A stretch of 64,000 nucleotides of DNA from Actinomycetota bacterium (GCA_030841035.1 JAVEDI010000067.1:17362-81361); one strand, 5' to 3'; numbered from the stretch's first letter, positions 1 to 8,378 are shown. Program-made: numbers and translations. Notes: a model not told the origin generated them from the sequence alone.

Positions 1-432
1 GCCCAGGGCGAGCAGCAGCAGCGGGAGGGCCAGGCCGACGCGCCCGAACGTCCCGGCGGTCGCAGCGTGCACCGCGACGCCGATCCCACCTCGCAGGCCC
101 CACCACTCCACCGCGGCGACGACCGTCGCCAGGCCCAGCAGGGTCAGCCCGATGCCGTCGCGACGGTGGGCGGGGTCCAGCTCCCGCGCGCTGCTGCCGA
201 CGCGCCGCACCAGCCAGCCGACCAGGTGGGCGGCGCCGAGCCAGACGCCGCGCAGCGCCCGCCCCAGACCGCCCAGGACGGCGCCGCCGACGCTGCCGGT
301 GGAGCCGCGGCGCCGGGCCGCCGGGCGGCGGGAGGTGCTCGTCCGTCCGCTGCCCCGACCGGTGGAGCGCGCGGCGGGCCTGCGCCCGCTGCCGGCGGCG
401 GCGCGCGGACGAGTCGGCGTACGGGTGGCCAT
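1..432 (-). CDS. ftsK: DNA translocase FtsK/SpoIIIE, N-terminal part (cut by window edge)
   Basis: Only the first 144 codons are in the window; the gene continues past base 1. The product begins MATRTPTRPR and has a long basic, Arg/Ser/Thr/Ala-rich cytoplasmic tail of about 50 residues. A possible amphipathic or membrane segment (GRALRGVWLGAAHLVGWLV) follows, and then two hydrophobic stretches at about residues 90-110 and 118-144. This is the layout of the N-terminal membrane domain of actinobacterial FtsK, which anchors the hexameric DNA pump at the division septum. The motor and gamma domains lie outside the window, so the call rests on the N-terminal architecture and on position directly downstream of RNase J and dapA, as in mycobacteria. 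No ribosome binding site precedes the ATG. A TAGCCT hexamer ends six bases before it, which suggests a leaderless message. Another multi-pass membrane protein with a basic tail cannot be fully excluded. Confidence 0.8.
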   Translation of the reverse strand, partial: MATRTPTRPRAAAGSGRRPAARSTGRGSGRTSTSRRPAARRRGSTGSVGGAVLGGLGRALRGVWLGAAHLVGWLVRRVGSSARELDPAHRRDGIGLTLLGLATVVAAVEWWGLRGGIGVAVHAATAGTFGRVGLALPLLLLALG

Positions 433-438
433 GCCGGC

Positions 439-444
439 AGGCTA
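439..444 (-). promoter_or_regulatory. Candidate -10 hexamer of a leaderless ftsK promoter
   Basis: TAGCCT is read on the minus strand, followed by six bases (GCCGGC) and then the ftsK ATG. With no Shine-Dalgarno sequence, this spacing would put the first transcribed base at or next to the start codon. No clear -35 element is visible. Confidence 0.4.
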
Positions 445-451
445 CCCGTCA

Positions 452-474
452 GTCACCCTGGTACCACTGGTCAC
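452..474. promoter_or_regulatory. Imperfect palindrome upstream of ftsK, possible operator
   Basis: A 23-base imperfect inverted repeat with the perfect core TGGTACCA and outer arms GT.ACC / GGT.AC lies 20 bases upstream of the ftsK start, where a -35 region would be. It has the size and symmetry of a dimeric regulator site. No regulator can be named. Confidence 0.3.
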
Positions 475-511
475 AGCCGTTTCACCGCGTGTCGCCGGCC
501 GTGCGCCGTGC

Positions 512-2197
512 TCAGACCTCCACCACCAGCGGGATGATCATCGGGCGGCGCCGGTAGCGGTCGCTCACCCACTTGCCGGCCGTGCGGCGCACGATCTGCT
601 GCAGCTGGTGGGTGTCGCCGATCCCCTCGGCCGCCGCCTGCTCCAGGGCCTGCTCCACCAGCAGGCGCAGCTCACCGAACAACGAGTCGTCCTCGGCGAA
701 ACCACGGGCATGGATCTCGGGGCCGCCGGAGACCTTGCCGGTCACCGAGTCCACGACCACGACGATCGAGATGAACCCTTCGTCGCGCAGGATGCGGCGG
801 TCCTTCAGCGATGCGTCGGTGACGTCACCGACGCTGGACCCGTCCACGTACACGTAGCCGCAGGGCACCTTCCCGACGATGCTCGCTCGTCCGTCGACGA
901 GATCGACGACGACGCCGTCCTCGGCCACCACGGTCCGGTCGCGCGCGACCCCGGTCAGCACGGCGAGCTCGGCGTTGGCCCGCAGATGCCGCCACTCGCC
1001 GTGGACCGGCATGACGTTGCTGGGCCGGACCACGTTGTAGAGGTAGAGCAGCTCTCCCGCTGACGCGTGACCGGACACGTGCACCAGGGCGTTGCCCTTG
1101 TGCACGATCGTCGCTCCCCACCGGGTCAGGCCGTTGATGACGCGGTAGACGGAGTTCTCGTTGCCGGGTATCAGCGACGAGGCCAGGATGACGGTGTCGC
1201 CCTCGCCGATGCGGATGAAGTGGTCGCGGTTGGCGATGCGGGACAGGGCCGACATGGGCTCGCCCTGCGATCCGGTGCAGATGAGGACGATCTTGTCCTC
1301 GGGCAGGTCGTCGAGCTGCTTGATGTCGACGAGCAGGCCACCGGGGACCTTGAGGTAGCCCAGGTCCCGGGCGACGCCCATGTTGCGCACCATAGACCGG
1401 CCGACGAACGCGACCTTGCGCCCGTGCCGCGCCGCGGTGTCGAGGATCTGCTGCACCCGGTGCACGTGGCTGGCGAAGCAGGCGACGACGACCCGCCGCT
1501 GCGCGGCGTGGAAGACCTTGTCGAGCACGGGTGCGATGTCGCGCTCCGGAGTCGTGAAGCCGGGCACCTCGGCGTTGGTCGAGTCGGACAGCAGCAGGTC
1601 GACACCCTCGTCGGCCAGCCGGGCGAAGGCCCGCAGGTCGGTGAGCCGACCGTCCAGCGGCAGCTGGTCCATCTTGAAGTCGCCGGTGTGGACGACCAGT
1701 CCGGCGCCGGTGCGGATCGCGACGGCGAGGGCGTCGGGGATCGAGTGGTTGACCGCCATGAACTCGCAGTCGAAGGGGCCGATCCGCTCGCGCTGCCCCT
1801 CCTTCACCTCCAACGTGTACGGCGTGATGCGGTGCTCCTGGAGCTTCGCCTCGATCATGGCCAGCGTCAGCCGGGAGCCGATCAGGGGGATGTCCGGCTT
1901 CTCGCGCAGCAGGTAGGGCACCGCGCCGATGTGGTCCTCGTGCCCATGGGTGAGCACGATGCCGTCGACCAGGTCCAGGCGGTCCCGGATGTACTCGAAG
2001 TCCGGCAGGATCAGGTCGACCCCGGGTTGGAAATCCTCGGGGAACAGCACGCCGCAGTCGACGATCAGGCGCCGCCCGGCGTGCTCGAAGACGGTCATGT
2101 TGCGGCCGACCTCGCCGAGGCCGCCGAGGGCGACCACGCGCAGCCCGCCCTCCGGCAGCTCGGGCGGCGCCGCGAGCTCGGGGTGCGGGTGGCTCAC
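512..2197 (-). CDS. rnj: Ribonuclease J
   Basis: The 561-residue product is a metallo-beta-lactamase/beta-CASP ribonuclease with 5'-3' exonuclease and endonuclease activity in RNA turnover and rRNA maturation. The metal-binding motif THGHEDH is at residues 83-89, with the further ligands in the NHS and HTGDFK segments. The beta-CASP part carries SDSTNAE, the GSQGEPMSAL segment and the HVSGHAS motif. A C-terminal domain of about 110 residues follows, so the length is normal for the family. The start overlaps the dapA stop by four bases (ATGA), so the two are probably translationally coupled. The pairing dapA-rnj followed by ftsK is conserved in actinobacteria. No unusual features are seen. Confidence 0.96.
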   Translation of the reverse strand: MSHPHPELAAPPELPEGGLRVVALGGLGEVGRNMTVFEHAGRRLIVDCGVLFPEDFQPGVDLILPDFEYIRDRLDLVDGIVLTHGHEDHIGAVPYLLREKPDIPLIGSRLTLAMIEAKLQEHRITPYTLEVKEGQRERIGPFDCEFMAVNHSIPDALAVAIRTGAGLVVHTGDFKMDQLPLDGRLTDLRAFARLADEGVDLLLSDSTNAEVPGFTTPERDIAPVLDKVFHAAQRRVVVACFASHVHRVQQILDTAARHGRKVAFVGRSMVRNMGVARDLGYLKVPGGLLVDIKQLDDLPEDKIVLICTGSQGEPMSALSRIANRDHFIRIGEGDTVILASSLIPGNENSVYRVINGLTRWGATIVHKGNALVHVSGHASAGELLYLYNVVRPSNVMPVHGEWRHLRANAELAVLTGVARDRTVVAEDGVVVDLVDGRASIVGKVPCGYVYVDGSSVGDVTDASLKDRRILRDEGFISIVVVVDSVTGKVSGGPEIHARGFAEDDSLFGELRLLVEQALEQAAAEGIGDTHQLQQIVRRTAGKWVSDRYRRRPMIIPLVVEV

Positions 2198-3111
2198 GAG
2201 CCGATCCCGCTCGCCTCGACCACTCGCTGCAGGGCGTCGACCTCCGCCTCCGTCGCCTCGAACAGCGGCGGCCGCACGGTGCGCGAGCCGATGATCCCCA
2301 GGGCGTGCAGGGCTGCCTTGGCGGTGATGGCCCCCTGCGAGCTGCGAGTCATGACGGCGCGTACGACGGCCAGCAGCCGCCGGTGCAGGCGCAGGGCGGT
2401 CGCGAGGTCGCCCTGCTCGACGGCGACCACCATGTCGGCGTACTCGCGGGCGGCGACGTGGCCGACGACACTGACGACGCCCACCGCGCCGTGGGTCAGC
2501 CAGGCGAGGTTCAGTGCGTCGTCGCCGGAGTAGTAGGCCAGCCCGGTCTCGTGGATCACCCGGGAGCCCTCGAAGACGTCACCCTTGGCGTCCTTGACGG
2601 CGACGACGCGGTCGTGGGCCGCCAGGCGCATCAGGGAGTCGAACTCGATCGGGGTGCCCGTGCGACCGGGGATGTCGTAGAGCATCACCGGCAGGCCGGT
2701 GGCGTCCGCGGCCATCTCGAAGTGCCGCACGAGCGCGGTCTGGGGAGGCTTGTTGTAGTAGGGCGTGACGACGAGCAGGCCGTGGGCGCCCGCCTTCTCC
2801 GCGGCGCGGGCCAGCTCGATCGTGTGGCTGGTGTCGTTGGTGCCGACCCCGGCCACGACACGCGCCCGGTCACCGACCGCATCGACGACCGCGCGCAGCA
2901 GCCTCTCCTTCTCGGAGTCCGACGTCGTCGGCGACTCACCGGTCGTGCCGCTGATGACCAGGCCGTCGTTGCCTCTGTCGACCAGGTGGGTCGCCAGCCG
3001 TTGAGCGCTGTCGATGTCCAGCTCGCCCTCGGCGCTGAACGGGGTCACCATGGCGGTGAGCACCCGACCGAAGGAGCGGCGGGCCAGGTCGTCTGACGAG
3101 CGAGAAGCCAT
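2194..3111 (-). CDS. dapA: 4-hydroxy-tetrahydrodipicolinate synthase
   Basis: The enzyme condenses pyruvate with aspartate semialdehyde, the first committed step of lysine and diaminopimelate synthesis in the cytoplasm. The 305-residue TIM-barrel protein has the pyruvate-binding SGTTGESPT motif near residues 54-62, the catalytic tyrosine in LYDIPGRT (Tyr145) and the Schiff-base lysine in VAVKDAKGD (Lys173). Length is normal for the family. It is followed by rnj with a four-base overlap. The second lysine-pathway gene in the window, dapB, is about 6 kb away. A TAGCGT hexamer lies six bases before the ATG and there is no Shine-Dalgarno sequence, so a promoter producing a leaderless message is plausible in the 69-base gap after dihydrofolate reductase. 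Confidence 0.96.
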   Translation of the reverse strand: MASRSSDDLARRSFGRVLTAMVTPFSAEGELDIDSAQRLATHLVDRGNDGLVISGTTGESPTTSDSEKERLLRAVVDAVGDRARVVAGVGTNDTSHTIELARAAEKAGAHGLLVVTPYYNKPPQTALVRHFEMAADATGLPVMLYDIPGRTGTPIEFDSLMRLAAHDRVVAVKDAKGDVFEGSRVIHETGLAYYSGDDALNLAWLTHGAVGVVSVVGHVAAREYADMVVAVEQGDLATALRLHRRLLAVVRAVMTRSSQGAITAKAALHALGIIGSRTVRPPLFEATEAEVDALQRVVEASGIGS

Positions 3112-3117
3112 GGGGCC

Positions 3118-3123
3118 ACGCTA
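3118..3123 (-). promoter_or_regulatory. Candidate -10 hexamer of a leaderless dapA promoter
   Basis: TAGCGT on the minus strand is separated from the dapA ATG by the six bases GGCCCC. The spacing matches the other start-proximal hexamers listed in this window. The -35 region is not recognisable. Confidence 0.4.
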
Positions 3124-3180
3124 CTCGTCGGGCCCGGCCCGAGGGGCGCCGAGCGCCTCGTCGCGGACGCCCGGGTTTCC

Positions 3181-3678
3181 TCAGCCCGGTGACCGGGCGT
3201 AGCTGAGGATCCGGTAGCCGAGCCCGGTGCGTGACCGGCACCAGCCGGTCTCCGGACGCCTGGCGCGCTCCCGCCACTCGGGCCCCAGCTCGGGCGCCCG
3301 GACGTCGCCGGCGAACGAGTCCTGCAGCTGGGTCACCTCGACCCGCTGCGCGTGGGGCAACGCGGCGTCGTACACCGAGGCCCCACCGATCACCCACACG
3401 TCGCCCTCGGCGCCGGCGAGCGCCTCGGCAAGCGACACCGCCACGCGCGCACCCCGTGCGGCGTAGCCCGGTCGACGGCTGAGCACCACGTTGTCGCGCC
3501 CGGGCAGCGGTCGCACCCGGTCGGGCAACGACTCCCATGTCGCGCGCCCCATCACGACCGTGCTGCCGGTGGTCAGCTCCCGGAACCGGGCCAGGTCCTC
3601 CGGCAGGTGCCAGGGCAGCGCCCCCCGGTCACCGATGACCCCGTTGGCCGCCTGGGCCCAGATCAGCGCGACGGTCAC
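3181..3678 (-). CDS. folA: Dihydrofolate reductase
   Basis: This 165-residue enzyme reduces dihydrofolate to tetrahydrofolate with NADPH, regenerating the cofactor consumed by its upstream neighbour thymidylate synthase. Family signatures are the N-terminal [24 protein letters not shown] segment (substrate loop, with the active-site acid in the PWHLPEDL helix), [11 protein letters not shown] (NADPH binding), the VVLSRRPGY strand and [15 protein letters not shown]. Length is typical of bacterial DHFR. Its ATG overlaps the thyA stop by four bases, a common arrangement that suggests coupled translation of the thyA-folA pair. In mycobacteria the gene is called dfrA. Confidence 0.95.
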   Translation of the reverse strand: MTVALIWAQAANGVIGDRGALPWHLPEDLARFRELTTGSTVVMGRATWESLPDRVRPLPGRDNVVLSRRPGYAARGARVAVSLAEALAGAEGDVWVIGGASVYDAALPHAQRVEVTQLQDSFAGDVRAPELGPEWRERARRPETGWCRSRTGLGYRILSYARSPG

Positions 3679-4478
3679 ACCGCGACCGGCGCCTTCAGCG
3701 CCGGATGGTGGCGGTAGTCGACCAGCTCCATGTCCTCGAACGTGTAGTCGAACAGCGATGCGACGCGCTGCAGGCGCAGCCGCGGGAACCGGTAGGCCTC
3801 GCGCGAGAGCTGCTCGCCCACCTGGTCGACGTGGTTGTCGTAGATGTGGCAGTCACCGCCGGTCCACACGAACTCGCCGACGTCGAGGCCTACCTGCTCT
3901 GCGACCATCTGGGTGAGCAGCGCGTAGCTCGCGATGTTGAACGGCACGCCGAGGAAGAGATCGGCGCTGCGCTGGTACAGGTGGCACGACAGCCGGCCCT
4001 CGGCGACGTAGAACTGGAACATGGTGTGGCAGGGCGGCAGCGCCATCTGCGGGATCTCCCCGACGTTCCAGGCCGACACCACCATGCGGCGGGAGTCGGG
4101 GTCGGCCCGCAGCGTCTCGAGGACCTGGCTGATCTGGTCGACGTGGCCGCCCCCCGGGGTGGGCCAGGAGCGCCACTGCACGCCGTAGACGGGCCCCAGG
4201 TCACCGTCGGGGGCGGCCCACTCGTCCCAGATGGTGACGCCGTGGTCGCGCAGCCAGCCGACGTTGCGGTCACCGCGCAGGAACCACAGCAGCTCGTAGG
4301 CCACGGACCGGAAGTGCACCCGCTTGGTCGTGATCAGCGGGAATCCGCGGCCGAGGTCGTAGCGCAGCTGCTGGGCGAACAGGCTGGCCGTCCCGGTCCC
4401 GGTCCGGTCGGCCTTGCGGGTGCCCTCGGAGAGCACCCGGCGCAGCAGGTCCTCGTACTGCGTGTCCGGGCTGTTCAC
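3675..4478 (-). CDS. thyA: Thymidylate synthase
   Basis: ThyA methylates dUMP to dTMP using methylenetetrahydrofolate, producing the dihydrofolate recycled by the next gene. The 267-residue protein has the phosphate-binding DRTGTGT motif near the N-terminus, the [13 protein letters not shown] segment, the catalytic cysteine in [28 protein letters not shown] and the dUMP-contacting GDCHIYDNH. The flavin-dependent alternative ThyX, which sits between dapA and folA in mycobacteria, is not present in this window. The GTG start has no ribosome binding site but is preceded six bases upstream by a good -10-like TACGAT, so translation may be leaderless. Confidence 0.97.
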   Translation of the reverse strand: MNSPDTQYEDLLRRVLSEGTRKADRTGTGTASLFAQQLRYDLGRGFPLITTKRVHFRSVAYELLWFLRGDRNVGWLRDHGVTIWDEWAAPDGDLGPVYGVQWRSWPTPGGGHVDQISQVLETLRADPDSRRMVVSAWNVGEIPQMALPPCHTMFQFYVAEGRLSCHLYQRSADLFLGVPFNIASYALLTQMVAEQVGLDVGEFVWTGGDCHIYDNHVDQVGEQLSREAYRFPRLRLQRVASLFDYTFEDMELVDYRHHPALKAPVAV

Positions 4479-4484
4479 CCGGCA

Positions 4485-4490
4485 ATCGTA
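4485..4490 (-). promoter_or_regulatory. Candidate -10 hexamer of a leaderless thyA promoter
   Basis: TACGAT on the minus strand, followed by TTGCCGG and the overlapping GTG start, is one substitution from TATGAT and lies six bases before the start. It also lies within the short 23-base gap to the downstream end of the next gene. Confidence 0.5.
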
Positions 4491-4501
4491 TGGCTAGGTG
4501 G

Positions 4502-5887
4502 TCACCGCGAGCGCGTCCCAGCCCCTCGCCGGCCGTGTTCGTCGTCGCCGTCGTGCCGATCCTTCAGGGAGACGTCGACCCACACCAGCCGATGGTCGGA
4601 GCTGGGGAACCCGTTGCCGACCGACGGCGGGTTGTCGCCGAACTTCCCGGTGAGGGGGTACAGCGGGTCGGTCGTCGTCGGCCAGAACACTGCGGAGCGC
4701 AGGATGGGCAGCCCGGCGTCCGGGAGCACGTAGTCGGCATGCAGGTTGCCCGGTGCGGTGTCGCCGAAGTCGGCGGTGTCGAACTGCGGGTCAGAGCGGT
4801 GCCGGGCGTTGGCCCCGCCCTGCAGCGCCGCCGCCTCCACCGCGCCGGCACTGGACGGCATCGGCGTGCTGGCGACGCGGGGGTTGTCCAGCAGCTGCTG
4901 GGTCGCGCCGGGGACGCTGTCGCCGTCCAGCGGGTCGGAGTTCTCGTCGCCGGCGATGACGAAATGTGCGTGGCGGGGCAGGCCACCGCGCCGGCCACGG
5001 TCGTCGTACAGATAGCGGGCGGCGCCGGGAGTCACATAATCGCTCCACAGTCGGATCTCGTCGAAGTTGCGCAGCCCGTTGCGGTCCTCCGGCCCGTCGA
5101 ACACCGGTGGTGTCGGGTGGCTGACGAGCACGTGCACGGTTTCACCCGGGAGCCTGAGCGGAAGGTCCCAGTGACTCTTGGAGGAGAGCCGGAAGACCGC
5201 CAGCTCGGCCGGGCTGTACCAGTCCGCCGGCGCCGCGGTAGCTGGGTCGTCGGGCAACCGGGCGCCCGGCATGTCCTTCCAGAGGAACCTCTGGAACGTG
5301 CGGATGTGCCGGCGGTCGATCGGGTAGCGCGAGTAGACCGCGAGGCCGAACTGGCCCGGGTAGGCCCCGAAGCCCAGCGCGTCGTCGCCGTACCCGGGCT
5401 GTGCCGGGTCGGTGACCGCGACACCGTTGTTGTTCAGGTCGAAGCCCGAGGCAACGCCGGTGTTGACCGGCGCGGTGAAACGGTAGCGGTAGCTGATCGG
5501 CATCGTCGTGCCGCGCGCGGCATCGCCGTGCGGCACCGACAGGTAGTTGTCCTGGAACAGCCGCAGCGCCGCGTGGCTGGGGTCGAAGTCGAACTCGTTG
5601 AGCAGCAGGACGTCGGGGCGGACCCGCTGCACGATCTCGGCGACCGTGGCGGCCTGCTGGTCGGCGGGCGTGGACAGGTCACGCACCAGCTGACCCTCCG
5701 TCAGCCGGTTGAGCGACGCGTTGAATGTCGCGAACCGCACGGTCGCCCCGCGGTGGTGCGACCGGCCGTCCGAACGGTGCTGCGACCCGTCGGCTGCCGC
5801 CGGCGCAGCCACCGCGCCCATCGCGGCGCCGACCACCAGCGCCCCTGCCAGCGCCAGCGCACCCGCCTGCTTCAGCCGCCTGCTCAT
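4502..5887 (-). CDS. Secreted endonuclease/exonuclease/phosphatase-fold protein
   Basis: The 461-residue protein starts with a Sec-type signal peptide (SRRLKQ followed by a hydrophobic Ala/Leu/Gly/Val run, probable cleavage near residue 32). The mature part has EEP-superfamily motifs: the first strand RFATFNASLN, the metal ligand in LLLNEFDFDP, the catalytic IAGDENSDPLDGDS, HADYVLP, and SSDHRLVWVDV near the C-terminus. It is therefore probably an exported phosphodiesterase or nuclease; the substrate (DNA, sugar phosphate or phospholipid) cannot be told. The ATG at 5887 was chosen over a frame open to 6034 because GGGGAG lies four bases upstream and the signal peptide begins there. It is convergent to nothing and follows thyA by 23 bases in reverse order, probably as a separate transcription unit. 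The C-terminus is a charged Asp/His/Arg tail. Confidence 0.85.
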   Translation of the reverse strand: MSRRLKQAGALALAGALVVGAAMGAVAAPAAADGSQHRSDGRSHHRGATVRFATFNASLNRLTEGQLVRDLSTPADQQAATVAEIVQRVRPDVLLLNEFDFDPSHAALRLFQDNYLSVPHGDAARGTTMPISYRYRFTAPVNTGVASGFDLNNNGVAVTDPAQPGYGDDALGFGAYPGQFGLAVYSRYPIDRRHIRTFQRFLWKDMPGARLPDDPATAAPADWYSPAELAVFRLSSKSHWDLPLRLPGETVHVLVSHPTPPVFDGPEDRNGLRNFDEIRLWSDYVTPGAARYLYDDRGRRGGLPRHAHFVIAGDENSDPLDGDSVPGATQQLLDNPRVASTPMPSSAGAVEAAALQGGANARHRSDPQFDTADFGDTAPGNLHADYVLPDAGLPILRSAVFWPTTTDPLYPLTGKFGDNPPSVGNGFPSSDHRLVWVDVSLKDRHDGDDEHGRRGAGTRSR

Positions 5888-6044
5888 CGCACTCCCCTGC
5901 TCGGTGGAACGCCTCATCTGAGCGCATGCCGGGGCTCTTGGGAAGATCTGCCGCCTGTCGTGCCGGCGAAGCCGCGGTGAACGTGCGGTCGCGCACGTCG
6001 CAGCGCTCCGCCTGCGGTGACGGCCCTGCTGCACGACCTTGGGC

Positions 6045-6050
6045 TACAAC
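6045..6050 (+). promoter_or_regulatory. Candidate -10 hexamer, leaderless
   Basis: TACAAC is followed by six bases (TGGTCC) and the ATG of the following unknown gene. No Shine-Dalgarno sequence is present. Confidence 0.35.
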
Positions 6051-6056
6051 TGGTCC

Positions 6057-6737
6057 ATGACGCTCAGGCCGTGTTCCGACCTGTCTGCCGCAGCCTGGAT
6101 CACGGGTAGCGACCTGTCGTGGGATCGGCTGGTCACGTTCGGGCCATCGGGCTTCCCGGCGTACGGGAGGCTGCGGCTGCTGCCCGATCCCGAGTACCCG
6201 GGACAGCAGGAGGCCGACGCCGAGACCGGCGAGGACGACGCATCCGAGAGCGGGCGGCTCGCAGCGGTGCTGCAGGTGCTGAGCCGTCACACGAGCACAC
6301 CCGAGGACTGCTACTTCTGCCTGTGGGACGGCTGGGGTTCGAGCAGCGACAGCGGCGACCACGTGGGTATGGTCGACGGGCGGATGATCGACCTGCCGGG
6401 AGGCATCGCCCGGCCGGGACTGGCGCCGTCCTCCCCGTCCTCGATCCCTCGGGCGCCGAAGGTCGTCGTACCCAACCGCGCCTACTTCCTCTACCGCGGG
6501 GACGTCTCGGAGCTTGGGGACTGGGGTCGGGCCGAGACGTGGCCGGACCGACCCCGGCCGGACACGCCTCCTGCGTTCGTCTGGCCGGCCGACCACGCCT
6601 GGTGCGTCGCCAACGACGTCGACCCGCACTGGGTCGGGATCGGAGCCGACACCCGGGCCATCGAAGCGCTCACGGCCCATCCGCTCCTCGACGTGGTCCC
6701 GGCCGACCCGCGCGAAGACCAGCCCAGCTATCGGTGA
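6057..6737 (+). CDS. Conserved hypothetical protein
   Basis: The 226-residue product is not assigned to a named family. It is acidic and rich in Trp, Pro and Asp, with no signal peptide or membrane segment. Notable stretches are CYFCLWDGWG near residue 85, VVVPNRAYFLYRGDV near 140, and PAFVWPADHAWCVANDVDPHW near 185, followed by a GIGAD segment. From memory, proteins with a DPHW..GIG element of this length are widespread in actinobacteria without known function. The start at 6057 is preferred to one six codons earlier because a TACAAC hexamer sits six bases before it. It is divergent from the exported phosphodiesterase and followed at 98 bases by an F420/NADP-reductase-like gene. A globular cytoplasmic role is inferred only from the absence of export signals. 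Confidence 0.75.
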   Translation: MTLRPCSDLSAAAWITGSDLSWDRLVTFGPSGFPAYGRLRLLPDPEYPGQQEADAETGEDDASESGRLAAVLQVLSRHTSTPEDCYFCLWDGWGSSSDSGDHVGMVDGRMIDLPGGIARPGLAPSSPSSIPRAPKVVVPNRAYFLYRGDVSELGDWGRAETWPDRPRPDTPPAFVWPADHAWCVANDVDPHWVGIGADTRAIEALTAHPLLDVVPADPREDQPSYR

Positions 6738-6835
6738 GGCACGAAGGCCCACGCGCGATCGGAGCCGCTTGACGGTCCGGCGGAGCATCCCTGCGTCGCC
6801 GGAATACACCGTCGGGCACCCGGGTTGCCGCGGCC

Positions 6836-7462
6836 ATGCGAATCGGACTCATCGGCGCCGGCAACATCGGATCCGCGCTCGCCCGACACGCCGTCGACAG
6901 CGGGCACGAGGTGGTCATCAGCAACTCGCGGGGTCCTGAGACCCTCACCAGGCTGGTCGGCGAGCTGGGTGACAGCGCACGCGCCGGCACGCCGGCCGAA
7001 GCCGCGGCGGCAGGCGACGTGGTCGTGGTCACCATCCCGCTGAAGAACTACCGCCAGGTCCCGGTCGACGAGCTCGCCGGCAAGACGGTCATCGACACGA
7101 ACAACTACTACCCGCAGCGCGACGGGCGAGTCGCCGAGCTCGACGACGGCAGCGCGACCACCGCCGGGCTGCTGCAGGCGCATCTGCCGACCTCGCACGT
7201 CGTCAAGGCCTTCAACAACATCACGGCAGGCGACCTCGCCACGGCCGGCAAGCCGCAGAGCACCCGCGGACGTCGTGCGCTGCCCCTCGCGGGCGACGAC
7301 GTCGACGCCAAGAAGGTGGTCGCCGGCCTCATCGAGGAGTTCGGCTTCGAAGCGGTCGACGCGGGGCCCCTGCCGGAGGGCCGCCGCTTCGAGCGCGACA
7401 AGCCGGCCTACCTGGTGGCACTGGACGCCGCCGGCCTGCGCTCGGCCCTCGCCCGCGGCTGA
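6836..7462 (+). CDS. F420H2:NADP oxidoreductase-like NAD(P)-binding protein
   Basis: The 208-residue protein opens directly with a Rossmann fold, GLIGAGNIGSALARHA, followed by EVVISNSRGPETL. The Ser-Arg after the second strand suggests preference for the 2'-phosphate of NADPH. Further family features are VVVVTIPLKNYRQVP, the substrate-side TNNYYPQRDG and VVKAFNNITAGDL. These match the NADPH-dependent F420 reductase (Fno)/NADP-oxidoreductase coenzyme F420-dependent family, whose members exchange hydride between F420H2 and NADP or act as small dehydrogenases. The specific substrate is not determined by sequence. Genes on either side are only loosely related; the PPOX protein 0.9 kb downstream may be another F420 or flavin user. 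Confidence 0.8.
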   Translation: MRIGLIGAGNIGSALARHAVDSGHEVVISNSRGPETLTRLVGELGDSARAGTPAEAAAAGDVVVVTIPLKNYRQVPVDELAGKTVIDTNNYYPQRDGRVAELDDGSATTAGLLQAHLPTSHVVKAFNNITAGDLATAGKPQSTRGRRALPLAGDDVDAKKVVAGLIEEFGFEAVDAGPLPEGRRFERDKPAYLVALDAAGLRSALARG

Positions 7463-7490
7463 GGACCGCGGCCTCTGCGAGCATCGCCCT

Positions 7491-8036
7491 GTGGCAGAGC
7501 TGAGCGTGCGTGCGGCGACGGTCGGTGACGCGGCGTACGTCGCCGACGCGCAGGCGGCCGCGTGGCACGACACCTTCGGCGCCACGCTGCCCGCGGCCCT
7601 GCTCGACCAGCTGCGCGGCGCGGCTGCCGTGGAGCAGTGGCGGCTCGCGGTCACTGATCCTCCGACGCCTCGACACCGGCTGCTCGTCGCGGTGGCGGAC
7701 GCCGACGTCGTGGGCTTCGCGGCGGTGGGCCCCGCAGGCGACCCCGACCTGGACCAGGAGACCGACGCCGAGATCGTCGCCCTCTCGGTGCAGCCCGCAC
7801 GCGGACACGAGGGGCACGGCTCGCGGCTGGTCAACGCCACCGTCGACCAGCTCAGGAGTGACGGCTTCCGCACGGCACACGTCTGGCTGACCGAGACGGA
7901 CACGGTGCTGCGCGCCTTCCTCGAACGGGCCGGGTGGGCCGACGACGGCGCTCGGCGCACCCTCGACCTGCACGGCGACGCGACCGTGGTGGTCACTCAG
8001 CTGCGACTGGGTGTCGCTATCGGTGACGGCGGGTGA
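7491..8036 (+). CDS. GNAT family N-acetyltransferase
   Basis: The 181-residue protein has a single GNAT fold: an N-terminal RAATVGDAAYVADAQAAAW strand-helix, a central sheet DVVGFAAVGP, and the acetyl-CoA pyrophosphate loop in VQPARGHEGHGSRLVNA near residue 105. A C-terminal AFLERAGWADDGARR element completes it. It resembles the ElaA/RimI-like acetyltransferases that act on small molecules or protein N-termini; the substrate is unknown. The GTG start at 7491 gives a protein beginning at the first GNAT strand. The reading frame is open further upstream, but that part overlaps the preceding gene and does not look like a protein domain. The spacing of 28 bases suggests co-transcription with the Fno-like gene. 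Confidence 0.82.
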   Translation: MAELSVRAATVGDAAYVADAQAAAWHDTFGATLPAALLDQLRGAAAVEQWRLAVTDPPTPRHRLLVAVADADVVGFAAVGPAGDPDLDQETDAEIVALSVQPARGHEGHGSRLVNATVDQLRSDGFRTAHVWLTETDTVLRAFLERAGWADDGARRTLDLHGDATVVVTQLRLGVAIGDGG

Positions 8037-8079
8037 GACGGGCAACCTTGCGGGCAGCTCAGACGTCCAAGAGGACACA

Positions 8080-8328
8080 ATGTCCCTGCGTCCAGAGAAC
8101 GGGATGACGATGAACCTTGATCTGCCGTTGCGCTACCGGGTGGTCATCGCGATCGTGCTCTTCGCTGTCGGCCTGGTAGCCGGGACCTGGGGCTCGACCC
8201 TGGTCGGTGACGAGAGCCCGACCCTGTGGGGGCTGGTGCTCGGTTGCGCCGTCGGAGCCGCCGTCGCCACCGGGGTGCTCGTCGGCGGCCGACGACCCGG
8301 TCCACCGACGGGGCCGATGCTGCTCTAG
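8080..8328 (+). CDS. Small two-helix membrane protein of unknown function
   Basis: The 82-residue protein has two predicted transmembrane helices, at about residues 19-40 (VVIAIVLFAVGLVAGTW) and 50-68 (LWGLVLGCAVGAAVATGVLV), separated by a short acidic loop (GDESPT). The tail is Arg/Pro/Gly-rich. The ATG at 8080 is supported by AGAGG six bases upstream; an internal ATG eight codons later lacks such a site. The family is not recognised. Codon usage is like the neighbours, supporting a real gene rather than a chance frame. Confidence 0.65.
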   Translation: MSLRPENGMTMNLDLPLRYRVVIAIVLFAVGLVAGTWGSTLVGDESPTLWGLVLGCAVGAAVATGVLVGGRRPGPPTGPMLL

Positions 8329-8378
8329 CCGGGCCACCGGCTCCGGCCGGCAGACATGGCAACCCGACGAGGAGGACA

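Noticed and set aside
1067..2533. A plus-strand frame of 488 codons across rnj and dapA
   Set aside because: It is rich in Val/Gly/Asp/His repeats typical of the antisense of a high-GC gene, has no ribosome binding site, and RNase J motifs are perfect on the other strand.
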